Assembly: GCA_021794015.1 (NCBI GenBank)
Contig: JAJYRQ010000027.1
Coordinates: 1 to 49,934, forward strand
DNA from: Deltaproteobacteria bacterium
GTDB lineage: Bacteria > Desulfobacterota > Binatia > Binatales > Binataceae
Direction: 5' to 3'
Length of the DNA: 49,934 bases
A program made the translations under genes and the position numbers. Below, in pieces: positions 1 to 8,817 of this stretch. The notes beneath the pieces were generated by a model. It was not told the origin of the DNA and did no database searches. It saw nothing but the letters and a program-made list of their open reading frames with translations. The stretch's first letter is position 1; every line of letters starts with the position of its first letter.

Positions 1-100
1 AGACGGCCGGCATCCCTTTGCGAGAAAACACTGTCCCAGGTGCCCTGCGAGATTGGCCTGCCGGTGGAAATGCCGCCTGAGCGGGCTCGAGGCGTGGTCC

Positions 101-1249
101 ATGACGCTAATGAGGTACCGGCTGAGCGTGTGCTCGAGTCAACGGCGTTCGTCTTACCGCTGGCTATTCGTAATGGGGCTGTGGGCGCTCTTGAGCGCCA
201 CGGTGTGGACGGGCCTGCCCGGTGCGGCGCAGGCAGGCGAACCGTACATGAAGCTGAAGGCCGGGGCCAGGGCGGCCGTTGCGATGCGGCAGTCGGGGCC
301 GCCGGCGGGGATTATCTCTCCTGTGCTTCCGACCGACGTGTCACTGCCGACTTACGACTACGCTGTGCCGGAGAACTGCGCCGGATGCCATTTCATCCTC
401 GGCCTGAACTTTACGTCGCGAGCGCTGGGAGTGATCTGGAATTCGACCACCAACACCTGGGACCTGACCGGCTCAGGCTGGCTGTCGGCGTGGCATTCGC
501 AATCCGACCACGGTTCGACCGAGAACACGTTTTGCGCCAAATGCCATTCGCCGATGCAGGCCGCCGCCACGGCCAGCTTCAACGCCGGCGCGGTCAACGC
601 AAGCCCGGTTCCCCAGCCAAGGTTTCAGGCGGTTACCTGCGCCACTTGCCATCCGCCCGACAGCGTTATCGCCGCGCTGGGCACGATGAACCCCAACGCC
701 TTCGCGGGCGGCGCCGTTGCCGTCTACCTCTGGAAAGGCCTCGACAACCCGGCCTCCTACCAGACCCTCACCCAGGGGACGCCCGGACAGCCGCAGCAGC
801 CGGGACAGGAGGATACGCTCTGCCTGAACTGCCACGAGCAGCGCCATAGCACCGGAGATACGGCCTTTCAGGCGATGTACGCGGCCGGGGTGCGGTGTAT
901 CGACTGCCACATGGCCGAATACCGGTACATCCCCGGCTCGATGGGAGCGCCTCAGCTTGCGGAGCGCTTCCATGACTGGAAGGTGGGAGCCAATCTTCCG
1001 TATTCCTGCGGCGCTCAGGGGTCGATCAGCAACTGCCACAGTTCTTTCACGGTGGCCGACGCGGCGAACATCATCCCGTTCATTCGCCAGCAGCACAGTG
1101 CATGGTGGACGCTATCGCCCTTCAACGACCAGCCGCAGCCGACCAGCCTGCCGCCTGTGGCTGCGATAGCGGCCCATCGGGTCGTTCAGCTTGCCGAGTA
1201 CAAGGCGCTGTGGCGCGAGATTGCCGAAGTGGACGCGCGCGGCGGGTGA
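101..1249 (+). CDS. Secreted pentahaem c-type cytochrome
   Basis: A periplasmic or exported electron carrier by its sequence. The N-terminus has a basic stretch, a hydrophobic core (WLFVMGLWALLSATVW) and an AQA cleavage site, so it is a Sec substrate. Five CxxCH haem sites are visible (CAGCH, CAKCH, CATCH, CLNCH, CIDCH), spread from about residue 93 to 275. A sixth possible site near residue 325 has C-x8-CH spacing (see findings). I start at ATG 101, which has GAGG eight bases upstream; a TTG at 53 in the same frame would place 16 unlikely residues before the signal peptide. I do not recognise the exact family. It opens a long same-strand cytochrome cluster and is followed by the kelch lipoprotein. 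Its partner and redox direction are unknown. Confidence 0.85.
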   Translation: MTLMRYRLSVCSSQRRSSYRWLFVMGLWALLSATVWTGLPGAAQAGEPYMKLKAGARAAVAMRQSGPPAGIISPVLPTDVSLPTYDYAVPENCAGCHFILGLNFTSRALGVIWNSTTNTWDLTGSGWLSAWHSQSDHGSTENTFCAKCHSPMQAAATASFNAGAVNASPVPQPRFQAVTCATCHPPDSVIAALGTMNPNAFAGGAVAVYLWKGLDNPASYQTLTQGTPGQPQQPGQEDTLCLNCHEQRHSTGDTAFQAMYAAGVRCIDCHMAEYRYIPGSMGAPQLAERFHDWKVGANLPYSCGAQGSISNCHSSFTVADAANIIPFIRQQHSAWWTLSPFNDQPQPTSLPPVAAIAAHRVVQLAEYKALWREIAEVDARGG

Positions 1250-1421
1250 GGTCCAATAGCGATGTTGCAACCGCCCACTACGGTAACGCACGGCGGAGCG
1301 CAGCAGATGAACTCCCGATGGTCGCAAAATAGAATGCTCGCGCCGGCCGCTGCCCGAGCGGTTTCACGGGCCGCGCGCCGGACGCGGGGCCTTTATGCCC
1401 CAAAATTCAGGAGTATCTGAG

Positions 1422-2813
1422 ATGGCAGGTCGGAGAGCTATAGTCGAAAAACGCCTCGGGTCCACAGGGGCGCTGGCGGCGCGGATCGCAACGCTCGCCA
1501 CGGTCATCCTGGCGGTCGTAGCTGCGGGCTCCGTGACGGCGTGCAGCGGCGGAGGCCATGGGCCGTCGCCCACCACGGCTTCGGTCAGCGGCGACGTCCT
1601 CTTGCCCGGCGGAGTGGAGCAGTTCAACGGGGCCACCGCGACCGCCGAGTTCTACAACGTTACCACGGGCGCCTTCGACTGCAGCCATCTGGGCGGGGTG
1701 AATTCCACCACCGGCGCCTGCAACAACACGATGACGCAGGCGCGCTTTTATGCCTCGGTCGCCCCGCTACCCAACAGCCAGGTGCTGGTGGCGGGCGGCA
1801 ACGGCACCGGAGTTCAGTGCTTCAATTCGGCGGAGATTTTCAACCCGGCCGCCGGGTCGTTCAGCTCCAGCGCCAACGCCATGTACGACGCCCATTGTTT
1901 CGTCCACACGACCACAGTCCTGCAGGACGGACGGGTGCTCATCACCGGCGGCGAGGACGCCACCGGCAACCTGGTCAACACCGCCGACATGTACAACCCG
2001 ACAACGGGGCAATTCGACTGCAGCGGCCTGGGCGGCGTAAGCGCGACCACCCAGTTCTGCCAAAACACCATGAACGACACCCTGTTCCTTCACACCGCAA
2101 CGCTGTTGCAGAACGGGCAGGTGCTGATCGTCGGCGGCAATGACGGGGTGCCGGTGGCCAACGCCCAAATCTTCGACCCGACCTCGGGTACCTTCGGCTG
2201 CGCGGCGCTCGGCGGGGCCAACGCCAGCGGCTTCTGCAACAACACGATGACCGACAGCCGGCAGAACCACAGCGCCACGCTGCTGGTGAGCGGGCCGGTG
2301 GCGGGCGACGTGCTGATCGCCGGCGGGCTGGACGCCTCCGGGGTGGTGCTGCAGACCGCCGAACTCTTCCAGCCGAGCAGCGGAACGTTTGTCTGCTCGG
2401 ACGGGAGCACCCCCGGCGCCACCGGCTGCCCGGCGGCCATGACCCATGCGCGCTACCTGCATGCCGCGGTCCTGCTTGACCCGACTTATGTCAGCGGCAG
2501 CCTGGGCGGCGACGTTCTGATAACGGGCGGGGAGGACAGCACCGGAACGGTTCTCTCCACCGCTGAAGTCTACAACCCCGCAACCGGCAAGTTCACCGCC
2601 GTCGGCTCGATGACCACGGCGCGGGCGCTCCACGCGGCTGCGCTTATCACCTCCGGACCGCTTACCGGCTACGTGCTTATCGCCGGCGGCGTGGATAACG
2701 CGGGCAACTCCTTGAGCAGCGCCGAACTCTTCAATCCGGCCACCGGCCAGTTTGCGGCGACCGGCTCGATGCAACTGGCGCGCTCTTCGGCCGGCGTGTC
2801 GGCGCTGCGCTAG
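1422..2813 (+). CDS. Kelch-repeat lipoprotein (predicted beta-propeller)
   Basis: A 463-residue exported protein. The signal peptide ends in a lipobox (VTAC, Cys about 41), so it should be a lipid-anchored envelope protein. The rest consists of kelch/galactose-oxidase-type repeats of the form VLIAGG-x-TAELFNP-TGxF, at least six of them, predicting a beta-propeller. Four successive repeats carry a cysteine pair C-x(11-13)-C before the helix-like NTM/AMTHAR element, suggesting a disulfide in each blade. The start is ATG 1422 because AGGAG lies eight bases upstream; an earlier in-frame ATG at 1395 lacks a site. There are no haem motifs and no galactose-oxidase copper ligands that I can assign. 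Its place between cytochrome genes suggests an outer-surface partner or scaffold for electron transfer; that is inference. Confidence 0.8.
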   Translation: MAGRRAIVEKRLGSTGALAARIATLATVILAVVAAGSVTACSGGGHGPSPTTASVSGDVLLPGGVEQFNGATATAEFYNVTTGAFDCSHLGGVNSTTGACNNTMTQARFYASVAPLPNSQVLVAGGNGTGVQCFNSAEIFNPAAGSFSSSANAMYDAHCFVHTTTVLQDGRVLITGGEDATGNLVNTADMYNPTTGQFDCSGLGGVSATTQFCQNTMNDTLFLHTATLLQNGQVLIVGGNDGVPVANAQIFDPTSGTFGCAALGGANASGFCNNTMTDSRQNHSATLLVSGPVAGDVLIAGGLDASGVVLQTAELFQPSSGTFVCSDGSTPGATGCPAAMTHARYLHAAVLLDPTYVSGSLGGDVLITGGEDSTGTVLSTAEVYNPATGKFTAVGSMTTARALHAAALITSGPLTGYVLIAGGVDNAGNSLSSAELFNPATGQFAATGSMQLARSSAGVSALR

Positions 2814-2815
2814 AC

Positions 2816-2862
2816 CCGGCGCGAAAAGACCGGCACAACCGGCGCGAAGGACCGGCGCGAAG
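2816..2862 (+). repeat. Short imperfect tandem repeat (CCGGCGCGAA units)
   Basis: The gap between the kelch gene and the TPR gene holds three copies of CCGGCGCGAA plus one variant (CCGGCACAA), all separated by a few bases. It sits directly in front of the GTG start of the next gene and replaces an ordinary ribosome binding site. Probably a slippage-born spacer. Confidence 0.5.
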
Positions 2863-2863
2863 A

Positions 2864-3874
2864 GTGGCAGAAAAAAACCAGGACGTGGCCGGGCAACAAC
2901 CCGGGATTAGCTGCCCCGGATGCGGCGCCGAAAACCCGGCTGGCGCAGCCTTCTGCCTGCACTGCGGCGAGCGGCTCGCGCAAGCAGGAAGCGCAAAGCC
3001 TGAAGGCAACCGGCCTCGTCCCCCCTCCGCCAGGGCGCGGCTGTTCGGTAGCGTGGCGGTCGCCTTCGCCCTGGGCATCGGTGTGAGCGCGGCCTACTTT
3101 GCGCTCGCGCAGCCGCGCAGACAGCCAACCCAGCCCGCCAGAGCCACAGCAGCGGTCGGGCGACCATTGCCGGGCGCGGCTACCGGCAGGATGCCGCCCG
3201 GGCACCCGCAGGTGAAGTTCCCGGCTGGCCATCCGGCGGTTCCGACCCGCGCCGAGGTTGACGGCATCGTCGCCAAGGCCGAGAAACTGGCGCGGCAAGC
3301 GCCCAAGGATGTTGGCGCCTGGCTTCGCTACGGCGACCTCGCCCTACGCTACGGCATGTTCAACCCGGCCGACTCGGGCAAGGCTCAGGCGGCTTTTGCC
3401 CACGTGCTCGAACTCGACGCGGAAAACACCGCCGCGCTGCGCGGCCTGGGCGACGCTTACTTCGACCAGCACCGCTATCGGAGTGCGGTCGGCGCCTACC
3501 AGCGCTACCTCAAACGCAAGCCCGACGACGTTGCAGCGCTTACCGATCTCGGCACGATGTATCTTTCGCAGCAAAACGCAGGCGCGGCGATCGAGCAATA
3601 TCAACGGGCGCTGGGACATGACCCCCGCTTCTTTCCGGCCCAGTTTAACCTGGGAGTAGCCTACCTGCTGAGCAACGACGCTTTGCAGGCGCGCCAGGCG
3701 CTCCTTAAGGCAGAAACCATGGCGCCTTCCGGCGCCGCTCGCGCCAGGATCGATCAACTGCTCGCCAAGCTGGACCATGACCAAGTCTCCCAAAACACCA
3801 ACCAGCCCCGAGCCTCAGCCGGGCAAGGCGCGAACAACCAGCCGGCGCCGCCACCGAGAAGCGCCGCGCGCTAG
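2864..3874 (+). CDS. Zinc-ribbon / single-TM / TPR protein
   Basis: A 336-residue membrane protein. The N-terminus has a zinc-ribbon of two Cys pairs (CPGC about residue 17 and CLHC about residue 31). A transmembrane helix follows at about 61-83 (SVAVAFALGIGVSAAYF). A proline-rich linker then leads to three to four TPR units (about 140-290) such as ALRGLGDAYFDQHRY and ALTDLGTMYLSQQN. TPR domains of this layout resemble NrfG/CcmH-type proteins that hold apocytochromes during haem attachment, so a chaperone role for the neighbouring multihaem proteins is plausible but inferred. The zinc ribbon should be cytoplasmic and the TPR part periplasmic. The start is GTG at 2864, without a strong ribosome binding site. 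Confidence 0.7.
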   Translation: MAEKNQDVAGQQPGISCPGCGAENPAGAAFCLHCGERLAQAGSAKPEGNRPRPPSARARLFGSVAVAFALGIGVSAAYFALAQPRRQPTQPARATAAVGRPLPGAATGRMPPGHPQVKFPAGHPAVPTRAEVDGIVAKAEKLARQAPKDVGAWLRYGDLALRYGMFNPADSGKAQAAFAHVLELDAENTAALRGLGDAYFDQHRYRSAVGAYQRYLKRKPDDVAALTDLGTMYLSQQNAGAAIEQYQRALGHDPRFFPAQFNLGVAYLLSNDALQARQALLKAETMAPSGAARARIDQLLAKLDHDQVSQNTNQPRASAGQGANNQPAPPPRSAAR

Positions 3875-3922
3875 CCTACCCGCACGGAGGCAGCCGGTAA
3901 TCAGCGGTTTCGCAGTGAAGCA

Positions 3923-4258
3923 ATGAAACTGGCGGTGGCAGGAAACGGCGGAGCAGGCAAGACCACCCTTGCAGGCTTGCCGGCATACACCCTTGCCGCC
4001 GCGCAAGGCCGTCCGGTGCTCGCAATTGACGCCGACCCGGCGCCGGCGCTGGGCGTGGCGCTCGGGTTTCCTGAGAAGCTGCTCGCTACGCTAAGGCCGA
4101 TCGCCGAAATGACGGAATTGGCCGCCGACCGAACCGGAGGCGAGCTTGGCGACTTCGCCGACTATTTTAAGCGGAACCCGCGCCTGGAGGAGGGGAAAGC
4201 GGCTCGGCTCTCAAGGCTACGCCGGTTGCCGCCGGGGGGAGCAGTTGCCACGTTTTGA
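3923..4258 (+). pseudogene. Truncated CooC-like nickel-insertion ATPase (N-terminal fragment)
   Basis: The first 90 or so residues resemble the MinD/CooC ATPase family that loads nickel into carbon monoxide dehydrogenase: a deviant Walker A loop (GNGGAGKTT), VLAIDADPAPALGVALGFP, and LRPIAEMTEL. The family is usually about 250 residues; this frame stops at 111 and the similarity fades after about residue 90 (NPRLEE). The signature lysine of the deviant Walker A loop (GKGG) is Asn here. No CO dehydrogenase gene is visible. I read this as a decayed gene remnant stranded between the TPR gene and the cytochromes. A short functional protein is the less likely alternative. Confidence 0.6.
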
Positions 4259-4577
4259 TGCAGTTCGGAAATGGCCTGCGGGGCTTCTTAGGCGGGCGCT
4301 CCAACGGTTGAGGTCCAGCCCGGACCCGCTCTCAATGAACCGGCTAAGTACGCGCCAAGTCGCCCTAAGCGAACGTAGGGTTAAACTTGCCGCTGTGCGA
4401 TCTGGGCTCTGGCCAGCTATCGATCGCACTTATACTATCACTGGCACGAAATTAGCTGCGGTGATGGATAGCCGGGGTGCCTGTGACGGCTGCCAGCCGA
4501 CGGAGCGGATGCGGGGCAGTTGGGTTAACCCGGGTCACGGAGGTCGTCAGGTCCGGAGCTAATTGACGGGGGGAGAG
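4259..4577. other. Intergenic region before the MtrA-like gene
   Basis: About 320 bases with no convincing coding sequence. Its composition is less GC-rich than the flanks near 4370-4460. It contains a TATACT hexamer at 4431-4436 that could be a -10 element for the downstream decahaem cytochrome, but no good -35 match stands at 16-18 bases. It may also contain unrecognisable remains of the CooC-like gene. Confidence 0.5.
4431..4436 (+). promoter_or_regulatory. Possible -10 element upstream of the decahaem/porin genes
   Basis: TATACT differs from the sigma-70 consensus at one position and lies in the only AT-richer stretch of the gap before the MtrA/MtrB-type pair. The hexamers at the correct distance upstream are poor -35 matches (such as TCTGGC), so the call is weak. 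Confidence 0.25.
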
Positions 4578-5717
4578 ATGGGGACATCGGCACATGGCAG
4601 CCCACTTTGCAAGGTCGGTCTGTTCTGCCTGCTTGCAGCTTTAGGAGGCGCGCCGGACCTCTGGGCAGCCTCGAACGCGCCGGTCAAGCCTTCCAATCCG
4701 TCCGCCGCCACCCCCGCAAGCCGGTCCCCTTCGGCCCAAGCCGAGCACTTGGCGACACAGCCCACCTACGTCGGCACCGCGGTCTGCATCGGGTGCCACC
4801 AAACAGAAGTTAATGCTTTCATGCAGACCATGATGGGGAAGATTTTCCTCAAGAATGCGCGCGACGTGGAAGAGGGACGTGCCTGCGAAACCTGCCACGG
4901 TCCGGGCAGTATCTACATCAAGGCGATGGCCAAGGAGATGGGCAAGGAGAAGCCGGCTCCCGGCCACAAACTGCCGCAGTGGGGCGGGCTTGGGCCCTAC
5001 GGCGGCTCGCCGGGCAAGGAGAAGCCGAAGGGCGCCCACGGAGTGCCGCCGCCGGGGCTGATCACGTTTCGCAACGATTCAGGCGAGACGGCAGAGCAGG
5101 AGAACGCCGTCTGCCTTAAGTGTCATGAACGGGGTGACCGGGTGTTCTGGCGCTCCAGCACGCATGCCTTTCGCGGGGTGCGCTGCGTTGACTGCCACAC
5201 CATCATGCGCAAGCTGAGTCCGGAGTTCCAACTGTCCGCCAAGCTGGTGCCGAACCCGTTCCTTATCCTGCGGCCGGAGACCCAGATTTGCCTGGACTGC
5301 CATCCGCGCAAGCGGCTGCAGATGAACATGCCCTCCCATATGCCGATTAGGGAAGGGCTGATGACCTGCGTTGATTGTCACAACCCGCACGGAGGGCCCT
5401 ACCCGCACCAGCTTAAAGCGGCGCGGGTCAACGACACCTGTTATTTCTGCCACGCCGACAAGCGCGGACCGTTCTTGTGGGTGCATCCGCCGGTGATGAT
5501 CAACTGCCTCAACTGTCACGCGGTGCACGGCTCGATGCAGCGCCACCTGCTCAAATTGCGTCCGCCGCTGCTCTGTCAGCAGTGCCATATCGGAACCTTC
5601 CACCCGGGTACGCCGGCCGGGCGCACGACGGTGTTTGCCTTCAGCCGGGCTTGCCTTAACTGCCACGCGCGCATCCACGGCTCGAACTCGCCGGGCGGAA
5701 GGGTCTTTACACGCTAG
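4578..5717 (+). CDS. Decahaem c-type cytochrome, MtrA/PioA/DmsE type
   Basis: A periplasmic decahaem cytochrome that would sit inside an outer-membrane porin and carry electrons through it. Ten CxxCH motifs are present in order: CIGCH, CETCH, CLKCH, CVDCH, CLDCH, CVDCH, CYFCH, CLNCH, CQQCH, CLNCH. Length (about 380 residues), haem count and motif spacing match the DmsE/MtrA family. An N-terminal hydrophobic segment (VGLFCLLAALGGAPDLWA) is the export signal. ATG 4578 is taken as start; an in-frame TTG at 4563 with GGAG five bases upstream is an equally reasonable alternative. The next gene, 29 bases downstream, encodes the MtrB/PioB-type barrel, the obligatory partner in known systems, which makes the assignment firm. 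Which external donor or acceptor is used cannot be read from sequence. Confidence 0.92.
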   Translation: MGTSAHGSPLCKVGLFCLLAALGGAPDLWAASNAPVKPSNPSAATPASRSPSAQAEHLATQPTYVGTAVCIGCHQTEVNAFMQTMMGKIFLKNARDVEEGRACETCHGPGSIYIKAMAKEMGKEKPAPGHKLPQWGGLGPYGGSPGKEKPKGAHGVPPPGLITFRNDSGETAEQENAVCLKCHERGDRVFWRSSTHAFRGVRCVDCHTIMRKLSPEFQLSAKLVPNPFLILRPETQICLDCHPRKRLQMNMPSHMPIREGLMTCVDCHNPHGGPYPHQLKAARVNDTCYFCHADKRGPFLWVHPPVMINCLNCHAVHGSMQRHLLKLRPPLLCQQCHIGTFHPGTPAGRTTVFAFSRACLNCHARIHGSNSPGGRVFTR

Positions 5718-5746
5718 GCTCTGCAACCGCGTAGGGGGCAACGACA

Positions 5747-8083
5747 ATGGGCGCCGTCCGCCGTTCTTTGGTCATCGCGCAAGGCACCGTGCTTCTGATG
5801 CTGCTGGGCGGTCTGCTGTCGCCTGTAGCTGCGCAGGTCGACATCGGGCCGGGTACGGTCACCGGGGCCGTCGAGACCGGGCCGTTTCTCAACCCGGTGC
5901 CTTACACCGACGTGGGCAAATCGCGCCAGTACCATGACATGGCGCAGCAGTGGATCGTGCCGGAGCTGAAGGCGCTTTTCGACGACAAGGAAAACCGCTA
6001 CTACGCCGACCTCTACATGCTTAACACCGGCCAGACCAACCAGTTGTTCAACTTGCGGGCCGGCATTTACGGTTTGCTCGATATCCAGGCGCAGTACGTG
6101 TCGATGCCCGACTTTTTGAGCTACGACCGGGCCTCGAGTCCTTACGTGCTGCAGGGCCGCGACTTCAATCTTCCCAACTACCCCGGAGCGCCGGTGCCGG
6201 GCCAGCCGGCCGGCGAGAACATCGCCAGTTGGCTTAGCCGTACCGCCTCGCCGCTACCGCTCAGCTTGCTCTGGGGGATCGCCAATCTCCACGTGAGCTA
6301 CACTCCGTCGCCCTGGTGGACCTACAGCCTTTATTTCAACTTTCAGGATGCCAACGGGCATCAGCCGATGGGCGAGCTGTTCGGGCCGAATCCCGGCAGC
6401 TACAACGTCACGCAGCTTTACCAGCCGGTTAGCTACTACATCTACAACTACGGGACGGGCGTCGAGTACGCCAATCCGAACTGGTCGCTCGGGTTCAAGT
6501 ACGACGGGTCATTCTTCCGCAACCCGGACGCCAATCTGACCTGGCAGAATCCGGACGTCTGGGGCGAGCGGACCGGTCCCGGCGGCGCTTGCGCCAACAG
6601 CGCCACCTACTCGCCCGGCAGCGGCACCGGCCCATGCCTGGGCAAGACGCAGGTTGAACCCGACAACCAGGCTCATATGCTGACCCTAACGGGCGGGCTC
6701 AACCTGCCGTACAACACCCATGCCATGGGCACGGTCTCTTACGGCTGGTGGCTGCAGGACATGCCCTTTATCCCGTTTACCACCAACACTGCGCTGCCTT
6801 CGCAGGCGCTGCCGCAGTCGAACCTGGGCGGCGACGTGACACCGTTTTTCGGCAACTTCTCGCTTGCCGGCCACCCGACCGAAAAGTTCCAATACCAGGC
6901 GGTTTACAGCTACTACGACTATGCCAACCACACCTCGCCGGTCGCCTTTAACAACATCGCTTCGTTAAACGACGTTGCCAGCCCGTGGAGCGCGGTGGCC
7001 TTTCCGTTCTCCTTCTCCGACCAGAACATCGAGCTGACGGCCAGCTACCTGGTCACTCCGACGCTCGCCTTTCGCCTGGTCGGGCTGATTGACACCTACC
7101 ACACCAACGGGCTCGAGGTGCTGCAGCAGAACATGACCTCGTACGGGCCGGTGATCGACTGGAACCCGTATCCCTGGATGATGTTCCGCGCCTCCTACCA
7201 GCACGGTTTCCGCGATTCGCCCGGCTACAGCAACAACCGCAGCACGCTGCTCAACCAGAACGCCGGCTCGAGCGAGCTCTCGGACCTGGCCCGCTTCTAT
7301 GACGCCACGGTCCAGATCAATCAGTACCAGCTTTACTGGCAGGCGCAGCCTTTTCGCAACGGCCAGCCCTTCGAGGGGATGCCGAGCTGGCTTGAGCCTT
7401 TGACGCTGATCGCCGAGTTCGACTACGACAATTACTTTTATCCCGCCAGCACCATGGGCACCCAGAACTGGTCGGACTACAGCCCCTCGGTGGGCCTAAG
7501 CTACGAGGTTGCCCCCTTCTTCAGCTTCTTCGGCGACTTCGGCTGGGAGGCGACCGACATGCGGATGCTCTCGATGCAGCGCCAGCCGCACGGGGTAATT
7601 GCGAGCGAGCCGAACTGCCCGGGCGCAAACCCGAATTTGCAGAGCCCGGGCAACTGCCCGGCCCAGATATGGAGCGAATTCGGCCGCCAGCAGGGCACCA
7701 GCGTGGACCTCGGCTTCGACATCAACATTCCGCGCAACTTCGTGCTGCCGAAGCCCTCGCGGCTGCGCGTGATGTACACCTACGCGCTTACCAGTGACTT
7801 GAACCACATGTTCGGAGACAGCGCGCTTACTCCGGCGGCGAATTTCCCGATGGTCAACTCACAGTTCCAGGAACTCATCGTGGACTACAGCTACCAGGCC
7901 TTCGAGCACGGCGCGGCCAACATCGGCCTTTACTTCAGCCATTTCGGAGAAAACGACTTCGGCTATGACAGCCTGGTTCCCTGGATGGGAGCGGCCTCGC
8001 CCTACTCGACTTTTTTGGCCAACAGCAACTGGATTCCGTTCAACGCCTTTGGCGTCTACACGACGTTTCGTTATGTCTTCTGA
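5747..8083 (+). CDS. MtrB/PioB-type outer-membrane porin (decahaem-associated)
   Basis: A 778-residue outer-membrane beta-barrel that would sheath the decahaem cytochrome encoded just upstream. It has a signal peptide (VLLMLLGGLLSPVAAQ), then alternating aromatic/polar strands throughout (WTYSLYFNFQDANG, FQYQAVYSYYDYAN and others), and ends in an aromatic residue in the terminal strand (TTFRYVF), the recognition signal for barrel assembly. Length and position next to a decahaem cytochrome are typical of MtrB/PioB. An AGGGGG ribosome site precedes ATG 5747. The N-terminal CxxC motif of Shewanella MtrB is not seen. No MtrC/OmcA-type extracellular decahaem protein follows, which leaves the outer face of the conduit open or served by another protein of the cluster. 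Confidence 0.88.
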   Translation: MGAVRRSLVIAQGTVLLMLLGGLLSPVAAQVDIGPGTVTGAVETGPFLNPVPYTDVGKSRQYHDMAQQWIVPELKALFDDKENRYYADLYMLNTGQTNQLFNLRAGIYGLLDIQAQYVSMPDFLSYDRASSPYVLQGRDFNLPNYPGAPVPGQPAGENIASWLSRTASPLPLSLLWGIANLHVSYTPSPWWTYSLYFNFQDANGHQPMGELFGPNPGSYNVTQLYQPVSYYIYNYGTGVEYANPNWSLGFKYDGSFFRNPDANLTWQNPDVWGERTGPGGACANSATYSPGSGTGPCLGKTQVEPDNQAHMLTLTGGLNLPYNTHAMGTVSYGWWLQDMPFIPFTTNTALPSQALPQSNLGGDVTPFFGNFSLAGHPTEKFQYQAVYSYYDYANHTSPVAFNNIASLNDVASPWSAVAFPFSFSDQNIELTASYLVTPTLAFRLVGLIDTYHTNGLEVLQQNMTSYGPVIDWNPYPWMMFRASYQHGFRDSPGYSNNRSTLLNQNAGSSELSDLARFYDATVQINQYQLYWQAQPFRNGQPFEGMPSWLEPLTLIAEFDYDNYFYPASTMGTQNWSDYSPSVGLSYEVAPFFSFFGDFGWEATDMRMLSMQRQPHGVIASEPNCPGANPNLQSPGNCPAQIWSEFGRQQGTSVDLGFDINIPRNFVLPKPSRLRVMYTYALTSDLNHMFGDSALTPAANFPMVNSQFQELIVDYSYQAFEHGAANIGLYFSHFGENDFGYDSLVPWMGAASPYSTFLANSNWIPFNAFGVYTTFRYVF

Positions 8084-8194
8084 GCTGATGACGGTTGGCG
8101 CATAATGAGCAACAGAGCGCGATTAACGAAGAAACGCGGCGGCAGGCCTGCCCATGGCGGGCAAGTCGCCGCCTCAACCTGAGCGGAGGAATCG

Positions 8195-8581
8195 GTGGTG
8201 AAAAGAAGTCCGACTTTCAGGCTACGACGACTGGCGCGCAAAGGCGCCGCCGCGGCGGCGCTATGCGCGGCTTTGGCGGCCGGACTGGCTGCACCGGCCT
8301 GGGCGCAAGACGGCGCAAAACTCTTCGCCGACAATTGCGCCGGCTGCCATGGCGCCAAAGGCAAAGGCGACGGCCCGGCGGCGGCCGCGCTTAGCCCGGG
8401 ACCCGGCGATTTCGTCTCGGCCCTGGCGGGCAAGTCGGACGACTGGATCTTCAAGGCGATCAAAGGCGGTGGACCGGCCGTCGGGAAATCAGCCGGGATG
8501 CCGCCCTTCGGCAGCGCCCTCAACGACGCCGAAATCAAGGCGCTCACGGCGTACGTGAAGCAGCTCGCAAGCCCGCAGTGA
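8195..8581 (+). CDS. Monohaem class I cytochrome c (paralogue 1)
   Basis: A small periplasmic electron carrier. It has a signal peptide ending in AWAQ, one CAGCH haem site in the DNCAGCHGAKGKGDGP context, a Met axial-ligand segment (GMPPFGSAL) and a C-terminal helix (AEIKALTAYVKQL), the standard class I layout in about 128 residues. GTG 8195 follows GGAGGA with good spacing; GTG 8198 is an alternative. It is closely related to the protein at 15948 and more distantly to that at 11709. As a soluble single-haem protein it is a good candidate to shuttle electrons between the inner-membrane complexes and the decahaem/porin pair. Confidence 0.9.
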   Translation: MVKRSPTFRLRRLARKGAAAAALCAALAAGLAAPAWAQDGAKLFADNCAGCHGAKGKGDGPAAAALSPGPGDFVSALAGKSDDWIFKAIKGGGPAVGKSAGMPPFGSALNDAEIKALTAYVKQLASPQ

Positions 8582-8817
8582 CAGGACCGCGCCGCCGGCG
8601 CGCAGGCGGTCTCGAATGAACAGCGGGCGAAACGGTTGCGCGTGTGATATGGGTTTAAGGTGGGCTCAGCCGGGTACCAGGCGATCATCATGAAGCACTC
8701 GGCGGTTCGACTCCGAACGCGCCACCGGCGCCAAGCCGAGACCCTTTTCGAGGGCTCGGTCGCCCCGCTGGAGACGAAGAGTCAAGACCAAGCTTACGCT
8801 TGAACTGGAAGAGGTGG
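8582..8817. other. Intergenic region with a weak hairpin
   Basis: No gene is visible. An imperfect hairpin lies at about 8735-8759 (CCGAG-A-CCCT paired with AGGG-CTCGG around a TTTTCG loop). It is not followed by a T-run, so it may be only a weak transcript end after the first monohaem cytochrome. Confidence 0.35.

Noticed and set aside
1767..2774. Long minus-strand frame opposite the kelch gene
   Set aside because: It is the shadow of a periodic GC-rich repeat gene; no signal, no ribosome site, composition typical of antisense frames.
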